Assembly (NCBI GenBank): GCA_015655615.1
Contig: JAATES010000028.1
Location: forward strand, 1 to 17,327
Reading direction: 5' to 3'
Source of the DNA: Actinomycetales bacterium
Lineage (GTDB): Bacteria > Actinomycetota > Actinomycetes > Actinomycetales > Cellulomonadaceae
Length of the DNA stretch: 17,327 bases
The notes beneath the pieces were generated by a model that saw nothing but the letters and a program-made list of their open reading frames with translations, had not been told where the DNA came from and searched no databases. Of this stretch, positions 1 through 6,710 are shown one piece after another (position 1 is the stretch's first letter; every line of letters starts with the position of its first letter). The translations under genes and the position numbers were made by a program.

Positions 1-279
1 ACCCAGATCGAGGTCACGCGCAACGACGGCCAGGGCCCGCTGGGACACCACGGCGGCCCGCATGCGCGCCAGATCGCCCTCGGGCAGATCGGGATGGCGC
101 CGATAGAGCGCCTCTGTCACCGAGAGCCCCAGCACCGTGTCCCCCAGGAACTCCAGCCGCTCGTTGGTGGGGAGGCCCCCTGCCTCGTGCGCGAACGAGC
201 GGTGGGTCAGCGACAGCACAAGAAGCTCGGGGTCGATGTCGACCCCGAGCTTCTCGAGAAGTTCCGTCGCCGGTGACAC
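1..279 (-). CDS. rnc: Ribonuclease III, N-terminal part (cut by window edge)
   Basis: This is the N-terminal part of ribonuclease III, the double-strand-specific endonuclease that matures rRNA and cleaves structured mRNAs. The visible protein carries the family signature [18 protein letters not shown], with the catalytic Glu and Asp of helix alpha-3, preceded by [14 protein letters not shown] and followed by [18 protein letters not shown]. The C-terminal half, including the dsRNA-binding domain, lies beyond base 1. I place the start at GTG 279, giving [20 protein letters not shown], which fits the usual family N-terminus. An in-frame GTG at 327 would add 16 basic residues; it lies inside a hairpin and has no better ribosome binding site, but I cannot exclude it. 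The gene follows rpmF in the same direction, as in other Actinomycetota. Its early codons form a long perfect inverted repeat, listed separately. Confidence 0.95.
   Translation of the reverse strand, partial: MSPATELLEKLGVDIDPELLVLSLTHRSFAHEAGGLPTNERLEFLGDTVLGLSVTEALYRRHPDLPEGDLARMRAAVVSQRALAVVARDLDLG
219..256 (-). promoter_or_regulatory. Long inverted repeat in the 5' coding region of rnc
   Basis: Bases 221-236 (AGAAGCTCGGGGTCGA) and 239-254 (TCGACCCCGAGCTTCT) are perfect 16-base reverse complements separated by two bases. In the rnc transcript the stem can extend by a G-U and a C-G pair to 219/256, about 17-18 pairs with a tiny loop. It spans codons for roughly [16 protein letters not shown] near-complete dsRNA hairpin is the preferred substrate of RNase III itself, so an autoregulatory cleavage site is a reasonable inference. 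The pairing is read directly; the function is inferred. Confidence 0.6.
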
Positions 280-324
280 AGTCCGGGCTACGCGCTTGCC
301 CGAGACGGAACGGCTACGGTGGGA

Positions 325-350
325 CACGCCTGGGTCAGAACTCAGGCGTG
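325..350 (-). promoter_or_regulatory. Hairpin across the rpmF stop codon, rpmF-rnc junction
   Basis: CACGCCTG (325-332) and CAGGCGTG (343-350) are perfect 8-base arms around a 10-base loop. The structure includes the rpmF stop codon at 342-344 and reaches the alternative rnc GTG at 327. There is no T-run after it in the minus direction, so it is unlikely to be a simple intrinsic terminator. A processing or attenuation hairpin between rpmF and rnc is more likely. Confidence 0.45.
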
Positions 351-533
351 CTCGCTACGTAGCGCCTCGGCGTACTGGCGACCGTTGTAGGTGCCACACG
401 TCGGGCACGCGATGTGCGTCAGCTTGGGTGACTTGCACTGCGGGCAGGTGGCGAGGCTCGCGGCAGTCGTCTTCCACTGCGAACGGCGCGCACGGGTGTT
501 GCTGCGCGACATCTTGCGCTTCGGAACAGCCAC
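342..533 (-). CDS. rpmF: 50S ribosomal protein bL32, zinc-ribbon form
   Basis: The 63-residue product begins (M)[19 protein letters not shown], the diagnostic bL32 N-terminus, and carries a zinc ribbon made of CPQC (residues 30-33) and CPTC (43-46). It is a component of the large ribosomal subunit near the peptidyl transferase region. The start is GTG 533, two bases after the TAG of the DUF177 gene, with a purine-rich GAAAGAGAG stretch upstream, so translation is probably coupled. The length is normal for the cysteine-containing (C+) type. The rpmF-rnc order is conserved in Actinomycetota. A hairpin overlaps its stop codon. Confidence 0.97.
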   Translation of the reverse strand: MAVPKRKMSRSNTRARRSQWKTTAASLATCPQCKSPKLTHIACPTCGTYNGRQYAEALRSEHA

Positions 534-535
534 GG

Positions 536-1123
536 CTAGCTCTCTTTCGTCTCGTCGGGGACGCTTGCGTCCGCAAGCATCCCCTGCAACGCGGACCATC
601 GGGGATCGAGGGTCTCGTGCTGATGGTTCGGATCGTCGGCCAGATGCGCACCGCATTCGGAGCACAGCCCCGGGCAGTCGTCCTGACACAACGGTTGGAA
701 TGGTAGTGCAGTGACCACCGAATCCCGAATCACGGGCTCGAGGTCGATGCGATCGTCCTCAATCTCGTGAATGTCATCGTCGTCGTCCCCGGCCTCCCGA
801 GCGGCCTTGGCACGCTCCGGGTAGCTGAAGAGCTCGGTGAGGTACACGTGGACATCGTCCACCACCTCGTCCAAGCATCTCACGCACAGCCCATGCGCCT
901 CGGCCTCAACGGTGCCGGTGACCAGCACACCTTCCAGAACCGACTCCAGCCGCAGGTCCAGCTGGATCTCGGTGTCCTCGGGAACGCTGATCACGACGGT
1001 GCCCATCTCGGGTGGCGCAGCCAGCGTACGGGACTCCTCGCGCATGGTCCCGGGCCGTCGGCTGAGGTCGTGGACATCGAGCACCAACGGCGAACGAGGA
1101 TCAAGCGTGATGAGAGGCTCCAC
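536..1123 (-). CDS. DUF177 (YceD-family) protein
   Basis: The 195-residue protein belongs to the DUF177/YceD family, which is linked to ribosome large-subunit and 23S rRNA biogenesis and is nearly always encoded just before rpmF. Visible features are the N-terminal [18 protein letters not shown], the core [18 protein letters not shown], the pair CVRC (residues 80-83), an acidic run at 112-124 and a cysteine cluster around residues 146-157 (C, DC, LCSEC) that could bind a metal together with CVRC. GTG 1123 is the only reasonable start; no strong ribosome binding site precedes it. It heads the rpmF-rnc cluster, with a possible promoter at 1191-1196. The molecular function in Actinomycetota is not established. 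Confidence 0.9.
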   Translation of the reverse strand: MEPLITLDPRSPLVLDVHDLSRRPGTMREESRTLAAPPEMGTVVISVPEDTEIQLDLRLESVLEGVLVTGTVEAEAHGLCVRCLDEVVDDVHVYLTELFSYPERAKAAREAGDDDDDIHEIEDDRIDLEPVIRDSVVTALPFQPLCQDDCPGLCSECGAHLADDPNHQHETLDPRWSALQGMLADASVPDETKES

Positions 1124-1190
1124 ACATCCGGCAGGACAACAAGGTCAGGACACGCCCGCGCCATACGAATACGGAACGGACCGACTACCC

Positions 1191-1196
1191 ATCATA
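1191..1196 (-). promoter_or_regulatory. Candidate -10 element for the DUF177-rpmF-rnc operon
   Basis: TATGAT on the minus strand lies in the 99-bp gap between the SepIVA-like gene and the DUF177 gene, about 70 bases before GTG 1123. It is a near-consensus -10 hexamer in a GC-rich context. No convincing -35 element lies 17 bases upstream. A start of transcription near 1184 is inferred. Confidence 0.35.
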
Positions 1197-1222
1197 CGAC
1201 ATCGCCGGGTACAGCGATACCG

Positions 1223-1756
1223 TCAGTGCGTGCCGAGTCGGCCAGCGAGCTTCTCACGTCCCGCCTGCACCTGAGCGATGACCCTGCCCAAATCGATCTC
1301 GAACTCCGCCAGACGCCGGTCGCAGTAGTCGTCGGCCTCCGATCGCAGCCGGTCTGCGGCCTGTTCGGCATCGGCCACGACCTGCGCCGCGCGCACCTGG
1401 GCATCACGGACCACCGCATCTCGGCTCACCAGCGCAGCAGCCTCGTCCCGGGCCTCCGCCAGCATGGCATCTGCCTGCTGCCGGGCCTCGACGAAGGTCT
1501 GATCGGCATCGGAGAGCACCTCGTCAGCGTGGGTCAGCTGATGCGGAAGAGCCTCGTGGATGGCGTCGATGAGATCGAGGGCCTCCGTGCGGTTGACCAG
1601 CACCGAGGAGGACATCGGCATGGATCGCGAACGTTCCACCAGATCCGTCAGCGCATCCAGCAACGCCGGGACCCCCAACGGGGCCTCATCCTGACCATCC
1701 TCGAAGCCCCCGCCACGAGGCTGGCTTTCATGCAGATCGTCAAAGTCACGGCTCAT
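1223..1756 (-). CDS. SepIVA/DivIVA-like coiled-coil division protein
   Basis: This 177-residue protein resembles the mycobacterial division factor SepIVA (Rv2927c), which sits in the same place, just upstream of the DUF177-rnc genes. Shared features are a short N-terminal helix-rich region LLDALTDLVERSRSMPMS (residues 32-49), then EALDLIDAIHEALPHQL (58-74), an Ala/Glu/Arg-rich coiled coil from about 76 to 140, and the conserved tail ADDYCDRRLAEFE (141-153). It is clearly shorter than the roughly 245-residue mycobacterial protein as I remember it; the coiled coil is what is reduced. It probably acts at the inner face of the membrane in septation or polar growth. ATG 1756 is supported by AAGGAG seven bases upstream. 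It starts 35 bases after coaD and is probably cotranscribed with it. Confidence 0.75.
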   Translation of the reverse strand: MSRDFDDLHESQPRGGGFEDGQDEAPLGVPALLDALTDLVERSRSMPMSSSVLVNRTEALDLIDAIHEALPHQLTHADEVLSDADQTFVEARQQADAMLAEARDEAAALVSRDAVVRDAQVRAAQVVADAEQAADRLRSEADDYCDRRLAEFEIDLGRVIAQVQAGREKLAGRLGTH

Positions 1757-1791
1757 GGTGAACTCCTTGGAAGTCAGTGATGACGTGGATC

Positions 1792-2286
1792 TCAGTGATC
1801 ATGCGGACGAGCGGCGAGCACCGCAGCTCTGACGGCCTGCCCCACCCCGGCAGGGACGAGGTCGTCCACTGGTCCCCCGTGGCGTGCGATGTCCTTGACC
1901 ATGGAGGACGAGATATGGGTGACCGCGGGGTCGGCCGGGATGAACACCGTCTCGATGCCCGACAAGTGGCGGTTCATCAACGCCATGGGCAGCTCGGCGT
2001 CGAGATCCGCGCCACTGCGCAGACCCTTGACCACCGCGGTGGCGCCCACCTGGCGGCAGAACTCCACCAGCAGACCCGGAACCACTGCGACCTCGACCTG
2101 CCCCATCCCGCTGACCGCGGAAGCCACCAGGGCACGGCGCTGGTCCGGTGGAAGCAGAACGGACTTGCTGGCATTGACGGCCAGAGCGACGATGACGCGG
2201 TCGAACATCACACCGGCTCGTTCGATGACGTTGAGGTGGCCCAGGGTGATCGGATCGAACGACCCCGGGCACACGGCGATTCTCAT
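1792..2286 (-). CDS. coaD: Phosphopantetheine adenylyltransferase
   Basis: The 164-residue product catalyses the penultimate step of coenzyme A synthesis, transfer of AMP from ATP to 4'-phosphopantetheine. It starts MRIAVCPGSFDPITLGHL, which holds the nucleotidyltransferase (T/H)xGH motif as TLGH, contains VVKGLRSGADLDAELPMALMN with the conserved Arg of the family, and ends with VTHISSSMVKDIA, the usual ISSS signature. The length is typical. The start at ATG 2286 matches the family N-terminus. GGAGGA directly abuts the ATG, too close for a normal Shine-Dalgarno site, and a TACCGT -10 lies exactly six bases upstream, so the mRNA may be leaderless. The gene is divergent from the GNAT-HAD gene. 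Confidence 0.97.
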   Translation of the reverse strand: MRIAVCPGSFDPITLGHLNVIERAGVMFDRVIVALAVNASKSVLLPPDQRRALVASAVSGMGQVEVAVVPGLLVEFCRQVGATAVVKGLRSGADLDAELPMALMNRHLSGIETVFIPADPAVTHISSSMVKDIARHGGPVDDLVPAGVGQAVRAAVLAARPHDH

Positions 2287-2292
2287 TCCTCC

Positions 2293-2298
2293 ACGGTA
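2293..2298 (-). promoter_or_regulatory. Leaderless-type -10 element of coaD
   Basis: TACCGT (minus strand) matches TANNNT and ends exactly six bases before the coaD ATG, the spacing expected if transcription begins on the start codon. No clear -35 is visible. The 92-bp gap to 2379 is shared with the divergent GNAT-HAD gene; that gene has a weaker match, GACAAT at 2367-2372, also six bases before its ATG. Confidence 0.45.
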
Positions 2299-2378
2299 GC
2301 GGAACGGTCCACTGCCACCCCGCAGGCAGCACCGCGGGAGGGTGCGCGGACGGCGGCAGGCTGCAGGACAATCAGTGC

Positions 2379-3803
2379 ATGAGCTCTGCTGCGCCACATC
2401 GCCATGACGTCGAACCACTGACGACCAGCACCCAATGGGCATCGTTGTACGACGAGGTGCTCAGCCGGTCGTTTCCCGGCCCGGAACTCGAGGACAGGTC
2501 CTCTCTGCTCGCCGCGCTCGATCAAGGATCGCTCCACGCACTCGGTGTGTCCACGCCGGCGGGGCACGTCCGAGCGGGAGTCATGTACCTCGTCCGCGGG
2601 CCTGTGGCACTGATCCTCTACCTGGCCGCCGCTCCCGAGTTCCGCGGGACCGGCGTCGGAGGCGCACTACTGGAGGAGGCCATCGCGCATGCCAGAACAG
2701 TGCCAGGACTCCAGTACGTCCTGGCCGAGGTCGAGCACCCGGACCATCACATCGCCAGCGAGGCCTATGGAGACCCGTCCGCCCGCGTGCGGTTCTATGC
2801 ACGCCACGGCATGCGGGTGCTCGCGGCTCCGTATTTTCAGCCGGCCATCGGGCCTGGTGCCCCGCGCGTCCCGGCCTTGCTGCTCACCACGCTCTGGGTG
2901 GACGACACCGCCGTGGAGGTCCGCGACGAGGCCGGTCGGCCCACCGCAGTGAGCGCTCCGGCCCTCCGGGGCTTTCTCACCGACTACCTCGCCGATGCCG
3001 AAGGCACCTTGCCCACCGACGCCGCCTTCGCTCGATTGCTGGCTGCCTTCGACGGTGCGGCCATCGAGCTCGTCGGGCCGGAGGCGATCAGCACCGTTCC
3101 GGTGGGCACCCTCGATGCGGAGACGTCCTGGTCAGCCCCGGAGGACTCCGTCACCCTGGTGGCCGATGCCATCCTCTTCGACCAGGACGGAACGCTCATC
3201 AGCTCCATCGAGGCGACCGATCATGCCTGGGCGGCCTGGGCCCGCGAGTTCGGTCCCCGAGCGGGGTTCGACCCAGAGTCGGTACACGTCGGACACGGCC
3301 AGCCCGCGCTGACCAGCGTGCGCCGTCACGTCCCCGCCGAGCTCGAGACAGAGGCCCTGGACCGCATCAACGAACTCGAGCTCTCCGAGGTGGCGGGAAT
3401 CGCACCGCTGCCTGGAGTGTGCCGGCTGCTGAGCGCACTCCCCCCTGACCGCTGGACGGTGGTGACCTCGGCGAACCGTGCCCTCAGCGACGTCCGGCTG
3501 GCCGCCGCCGGGATCGATGTGCCGCCCACGCGCGTCACGATCGAGGATGTGGAGCGAGGCAAGCCCGCACCCGATCCCTTTCTGCTGGGTGCAGAACGCC
3601 TGGGTTTCGATCCGAGCGAGTGCCTGGTCATCGAAGACGCCGTAGCGGGCATCCGCGCCGGGATCGCGGCCGGCTGCCTGACGGTCGCGGTGGGAGCAGC
3701 GCACCGCGACGCACCCGGGCTCGCGGACCTCTCCGTTCCGGACATCGCCAGCCTCGTCGTGGCCAGACGACCCGATGGCCGGCTCGCCGTCAGCGTGCGA
3801 TGA
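2379..3803 (+). CDS. GNAT acetyltransferase-HAD phosphatase fusion protein
   Basis: The 474-residue protein joins two enzyme domains. Residues 1 to about 175 are a GNAT acyltransferase: the strand LILYLAAAPEFRGTGVGG carries the acetyl-CoA pyrophosphate-binding RGTGVGG (89-95), and RVRFYARHGM (136-145) is the usual C-terminal GNAT helix. Residues about 260-474 are a class IA HAD hydrolase of the GPP/2-deoxyglucose-6-phosphatase kind: motif I DQDGTL with nucleophile D268 and acid D270, motif II TSANR (363-367), motif III Lys in GKPAPDP (395), motif IV EDA (419-421). All catalytic residues are present, so both halves look active. The joint, about 175-260, is Ala/Asp-rich. Substrates are unknown; a sugar- or polyol-phosphate is an inference from the HAD subfamily. 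It points opposite to coaD and rsmD and converges on rsmD with 25 bases between stops. ATG 2379 has AGGA ten bases upstream. Confidence 0.85.
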   Translation: MSSAAPHRHDVEPLTTSTQWASLYDEVLSRSFPGPELEDRSSLLAALDQGSLHALGVSTPAGHVRAGVMYLVRGPVALILYLAAAPEFRGTGVGGALLEEAIAHARTVPGLQYVLAEVEHPDHHIASEAYGDPSARVRFYARHGMRVLAAPYFQPAIGPGAPRVPALLLTTLWVDDTAVEVRDEAGRPTAVSAPALRGFLTDYLADAEGTLPTDAAFARLLAAFDGAAIELVGPEAISTVPVGTLDAETSWSAPEDSVTLVADAILFDQDGTLISSIEATDHAWAAWAREFGPRAGFDPESVHVGHGQPALTSVRRHVPAELETEALDRINELELSEVAGIAPLPGVCRLLSALPPDRWTVVTSANRALSDVRLAAAGIDVPPTRVTIEDVERGKPAPDPFLLGAERLGFDPSECLVIEDAVAGIRAGIAAGCLTVAVGAAHRDAPGLADLSVPDIASLVVARRPDGRLAVSVR

Positions 3804-3828
3804 GGTCGAGGCCGTCACCCGTGGCAGG

Positions 3829-4443
3829 TCACCGCACGGTCATGACCCCCGGCGCCGCAGAGTGCTCTGGGTCGCGGGCGCCACCGCTGAACTCGGCGTA
3901 GTAGACCGCGGTCTCGCCATAGACCTTGCCGACCGTCAGACGCCAACCCGCAGGCCAGCTCGGCTCACCGGTCCGAGTCGAGCGCTCCACCACCAGCATC
4001 CCCTCCTCCGACGTCCTGGCGGCAGCTCCGGCCAGCACTGCGGCGAGCACATCGTCACCCAGGTCATAGGGCGGGTCGGCGAAGACGAGGTCCCATTGCG
4101 GCGCCGACGCCTGTATGCCGGGCCGTGCCACGAAACGCTCAGCCCGGTCGACAACGACCTCGACGGCGACGTCTCCCAGCGATGCGACATTCTTGCGAGC
4201 CGCCTCGGCCGCGCCGCGCGAGGCCTCGACCAGCACGGCGCTGGCCGCCCCCCGGCTCACCGCCTCGATCCCCAAGGCACCGGAGCCCGCATAGAGATCC
4301 AGCACCCGGGCACCGGTCAGCACCCCGGAGTGCTCCAGCCGGGAGAACACGGCCTCCCGGACCCGCTCGCTGGTCGGTCGTGTCCCGCGCGCCGGCACCT
4401 GAAGGGTGCGCCCCCCGAACACCCCTGACACGATCCTGGTCAC
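3829..4443 (-). CDS. rsmD: 16S rRNA (guanine966-N2)-methyltransferase
   Basis: RsmD methylates G966 (E. coli numbering) of 16S rRNA in the 30S subunit using S-adenosylmethionine. The 204-residue product shows the family N-terminus MTRIVSGVFGGRTLQVP, the recognition segment GTRPTSERVREAVFSRL (20-36), SAM-binding VLDLYAGSGALGIEA (47-61) and the catalytic DPPY (123-126), ending in GKVYGETAVYYAEF plus a short tail. I choose GTG 4443, which gives the family start. An earlier GTG at 4464 overlaps the recG stop as GTGA and would add seven residues. A TACCGT hexamer lies exactly six bases before GTG 4443, so the gene may also have its own leaderless promoter inside the operon. It is third in the DAK-recG-rsmD run. 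Confidence 0.93.
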   Translation of the reverse strand: MTRIVSGVFGGRTLQVPARGTRPTSERVREAVFSRLEHSGVLTGARVLDLYAGSGALGIEAVSRGAASAVLVEASRGAAEAARKNVASLGDVAVEVVVDRAERFVARPGIQASAPQWDLVFADPPYDLGDDVLAAVLAGAAARTSEEGMLVVERSTRTGEPSWPAGWRLTVGKVYGETAVYYAEFSGGARDPEHSAAPGVMTVR

Positions 4444-4449
4444 GGCACC

Positions 4450-4455
4450 ACGGTA
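4450..4455 (-). promoter_or_regulatory. Leaderless-type -10 element before rsmD
   Basis: TACCGT (minus strand) ends six bases before GTG 4443 and lies just past the recG stop at 4461-4463. It repeats the same hexamer and spacing as in front of coaD. It supports the 4443 start and a possible internal promoter; without transcript data this stays tentative. Confidence 0.35.
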
Positions 4456-4460
4456 GAGGA

Positions 4461-6710
4461 TCACACGCGGTCGATGAACTCCTCCCGGCCCCGAAGGGCC
4501 TCCGCGATGGCGTCGACCAGGACCGGGTGGGACGCAAGATCGGGATCACCCTCCACGATCGCCACCGCGTCATCCCGGGCCTGCTCGATGATGTCGGCGT
4601 CCTGGAGCACCCTCAGCAGCCGTAGCGACGACGACCGACCGGACTGCGCGCCCCCGAGCACATCGCCCTCACGGCGCAGTTCGAGATCCTTGGTGGCCAG
4701 CGCGAATCCATCCGTGGTCGCAGCCAGAGCCTCCAGCCGCTGTGCTGCGACGGATCCCTGCGCTGCCGAGGAGACCAGCAACGCGATTCCCGGCGCAGCC
4801 CCGCGGCCCACGCGGCCTCGTAGCTGGTGGAGTTGCGAGATGCCGAAGCGGTCGGCGTCCAGGATCACCATGGTGCTGGCCTGCGGCACATCCACTCCGA
4901 CTTCGATCACCGTGGTGGCAACCAGGACATCCAGCTCTCCGGCCGCGAAGGCTGTCATTACCGCGTCTTTCTCGGCGGCAGCCAGCTGGCCATGCAGTGC
5001 GGCGATCCGCAGACCCGCGAGTGCGGGCATCGACTCCAGTTCCGCAAGGACCTCCTCCACCGCGCGCAGTTCACGAGGTGCGGGGCCCGCCTGATCCAGA
5101 GCCACCGTATCCGCCCCGTCGTCATCGAAGCCCTCGTCGTCTCCGCCGGAGCCCGCGGGCAGATCGTGACCGGTGACGCGGATCCGGGCGCAGACCACGT
5201 AGGCACGCCGACCGGCATCGACCTCTTCTCGAACCCGGTCCCACACGCGGGCCATCCAGACGGGGTTGTCCGCAGGAACGATGTGGGTCAGGGAGGGTGC
5301 CCGGCCGGCCGGAAGCTCCGTGAGAGTCGACACCGCCAGGTCGCCGAACACGGTCATCGCCACCGTGCGCGGGATGGGCGTGGCCGTCATCACGAGGACG
5401 TGAGGCTGAGCGTCGCCACGAGTCCGCAGCGCGTCTCGCTGCTCCACGCCGAACCGATGCTGCTCGTCCACCACCACCAGGCCCAGCTGCGCGAACTGCA
5501 CCGAGTCTCCGAGCAGGGCATGGGTTCCCACCACGATCCCGGCCGCTCCGCTCGCAGCATCGAGCAATGCCTGACGCCGGTCCTTCGCGTTCAATGACCC
5601 CGTCAACAAGGCGACTCGGGTGGAGGCCTCCGGAGCCCCCAGATAGCAGCCCTCCGCCAGATCCCCCAGCAGCGAGCGGATCGACCGCGCATGCTGCACG
5701 GCCAGGACCTCCGTGGGAGCCAGCAGAGCGGCTTGACCGCCCGCGTCCACGACCTGCAGCATCGCCCGCAAGGCGACGACGGTCTTTCCCGAGCCGACGT
5801 CGCCCTGCAGCAGCCGCAACATGGGAACGCCCCCGGCCAGTTCGTCGGACAGCTGATGGCCGACCGCCTCCTGCCCTGCGGTCAGGCGGAACGGCAGTCG
5901 CTCCTCGAACGCCGCCAGGATGCCCGGCCGGTCAGCAGGCCGCTGCGGCCACGCGACCGCATGGCGTGCCAGGACGGACGCCCGCCGCCGGGCCAGCTCG
6001 GTCTGCAGGACCAACGCCTCCTCAAAGCGGAATCTCCGGCGCGCCGACCGCCACTGCCCTTCGTCCGCAGGCTGGTGGATGAAGCGAAGAGCCTCGTACA
6101 GGCCCAGCAGTCCCCTGCGGCGGCGCACCGGGTCGGGCAGCGGATCAGGCACCTCACCTGATCGCAGCGTGCCCAGCACGATCTCCATGCTTGCCGCGAT
6201 GCGCCAGGTCGGCAGCTTCGCGGTCGCGCCGTAGACCGGGATGGGGCGGCTGGCGCGCTCCAGCGCCGACGCCTCATCGGCACCGTCCATGCCGTACAGC
6301 TGGTAGTCCGGATGCATCAGCTGACGCGACCCGCGATACTCGTCGACCACCCCCGTGAACAGCCCCTGGCTCCCGGGGACGAGTCGCGACTCATGGACCC
6401 GCAGCGCCCCGCGGCTCTTGGCGAAGAACGTCAGTTCCAGGGTCTCGCCGCGGTCCCCGCCGACCATGACCGACATGATGAACCCATGACGCGCACGCAT
6501 AGGCCGGATGGTCGCGGACAGCACCCGCGCCAACACCGTGACGTGCCCGCCGGGCTCCAGCAGGCCGATGTCCGTGAGAGCCCCCGGTTCCTGGTAACGA
6601 CGGGGGTAGTACCGCAGGAGCTCTCCCACGGTTCGCGGGCCCAGCGCATCGAAGAGCTTGGCGACTCGGGGGGTCAGAACGCGTCCCAACGCCGTATCGA
6701 GGTACGTCAC
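4461..6710 (-). CDS. recG: ATP-dependent DNA helicase RecG
   Basis: RecG is the superfamily 2 helicase that remodels stalled replication forks and Holliday junctions. The 749-residue protein has an N-terminal wedge/OB domain (about 1-260), then the helicase motor: Walker A GDVGSGKT (303-310), the RecG-type DEQHRFG box (415-421), TATPIPRT (442-449) and QLRGRVGR (629-636), followed by LRREGDVLGGAQSGR near the C-terminus. An acidic, glycine-rich insertion at about 514-544, containing DDEGFDDDGAD, interrupts the second motor domain and is probably a surface loop. The start GTG 6710 overlaps the TGA of the upstream DAK gene (GTGA), so the two are translationally coupled; longer in-frame extensions to 6788 would overlap that gene further and lack family similarity. 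Confidence 0.97.
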   Translation of the reverse strand: MTYLDTALGRVLTPRVAKLFDALGPRTVGELLRYYPRRYQEPGALTDIGLLEPGGHVTVLARVLSATIRPMRARHGFIMSVMVGGDRGETLELTFFAKSRGALRVHESRLVPGSQGLFTGVVDEYRGSRQLMHPDYQLYGMDGADEASALERASRPIPVYGATAKLPTWRIAASMEIVLGTLRSGEVPDPLPDPVRRRRGLLGLYEALRFIHQPADEGQWRSARRRFRFEEALVLQTELARRRASVLARHAVAWPQRPADRPGILAAFEERLPFRLTAGQEAVGHQLSDELAGGVPMLRLLQGDVGSGKTVVALRAMLQVVDAGGQAALLAPTEVLAVQHARSIRSLLGDLAEGCYLGAPEASTRVALLTGSLNAKDRRQALLDAASGAAGIVVGTHALLGDSVQFAQLGLVVVDEQHRFGVEQRDALRTRGDAQPHVLVMTATPIPRTVAMTVFGDLAVSTLTELPAGRAPSLTHIVPADNPVWMARVWDRVREEVDAGRRAYVVCARIRVTGHDLPAGSGGDDEGFDDDGADTVALDQAGPAPRELRAVEEVLAELESMPALAGLRIAALHGQLAAAEKDAVMTAFAAGELDVLVATTVIEVGVDVPQASTMVILDADRFGISQLHQLRGRVGRGAAPGIALLVSSAAQGSVAAQRLEALAATTDGFALATKDLELRREGDVLGGAQSGRSSSLRLLRVLQDADIIEQARDDAVAIVEGDPDLASHPVLVDAIAEALRGREEFIDRV

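Noticed and set aside
767..1780. Long open frame on the plus strand (337 codons)
   Set aside because: It lies opposite DUF177 and the SepIVA-like gene and resembles no family; it is an antisense shadow of GC-rich codons.
2435..3448. Second long open frame overlapping the GNAT-HAD gene
   Set aside because: It is an Arg/Gly-rich frame shifted from a gene with clear domain motifs, so it is not coding.
4444..4464. rsmD start at GTG 4464, overlapping the recG stop
   Set aside because: The overlap is attractive, but family alignment begins at the GTG of 4443, which also has a TANNNT six bases upstream. It is kept only as an alternative.
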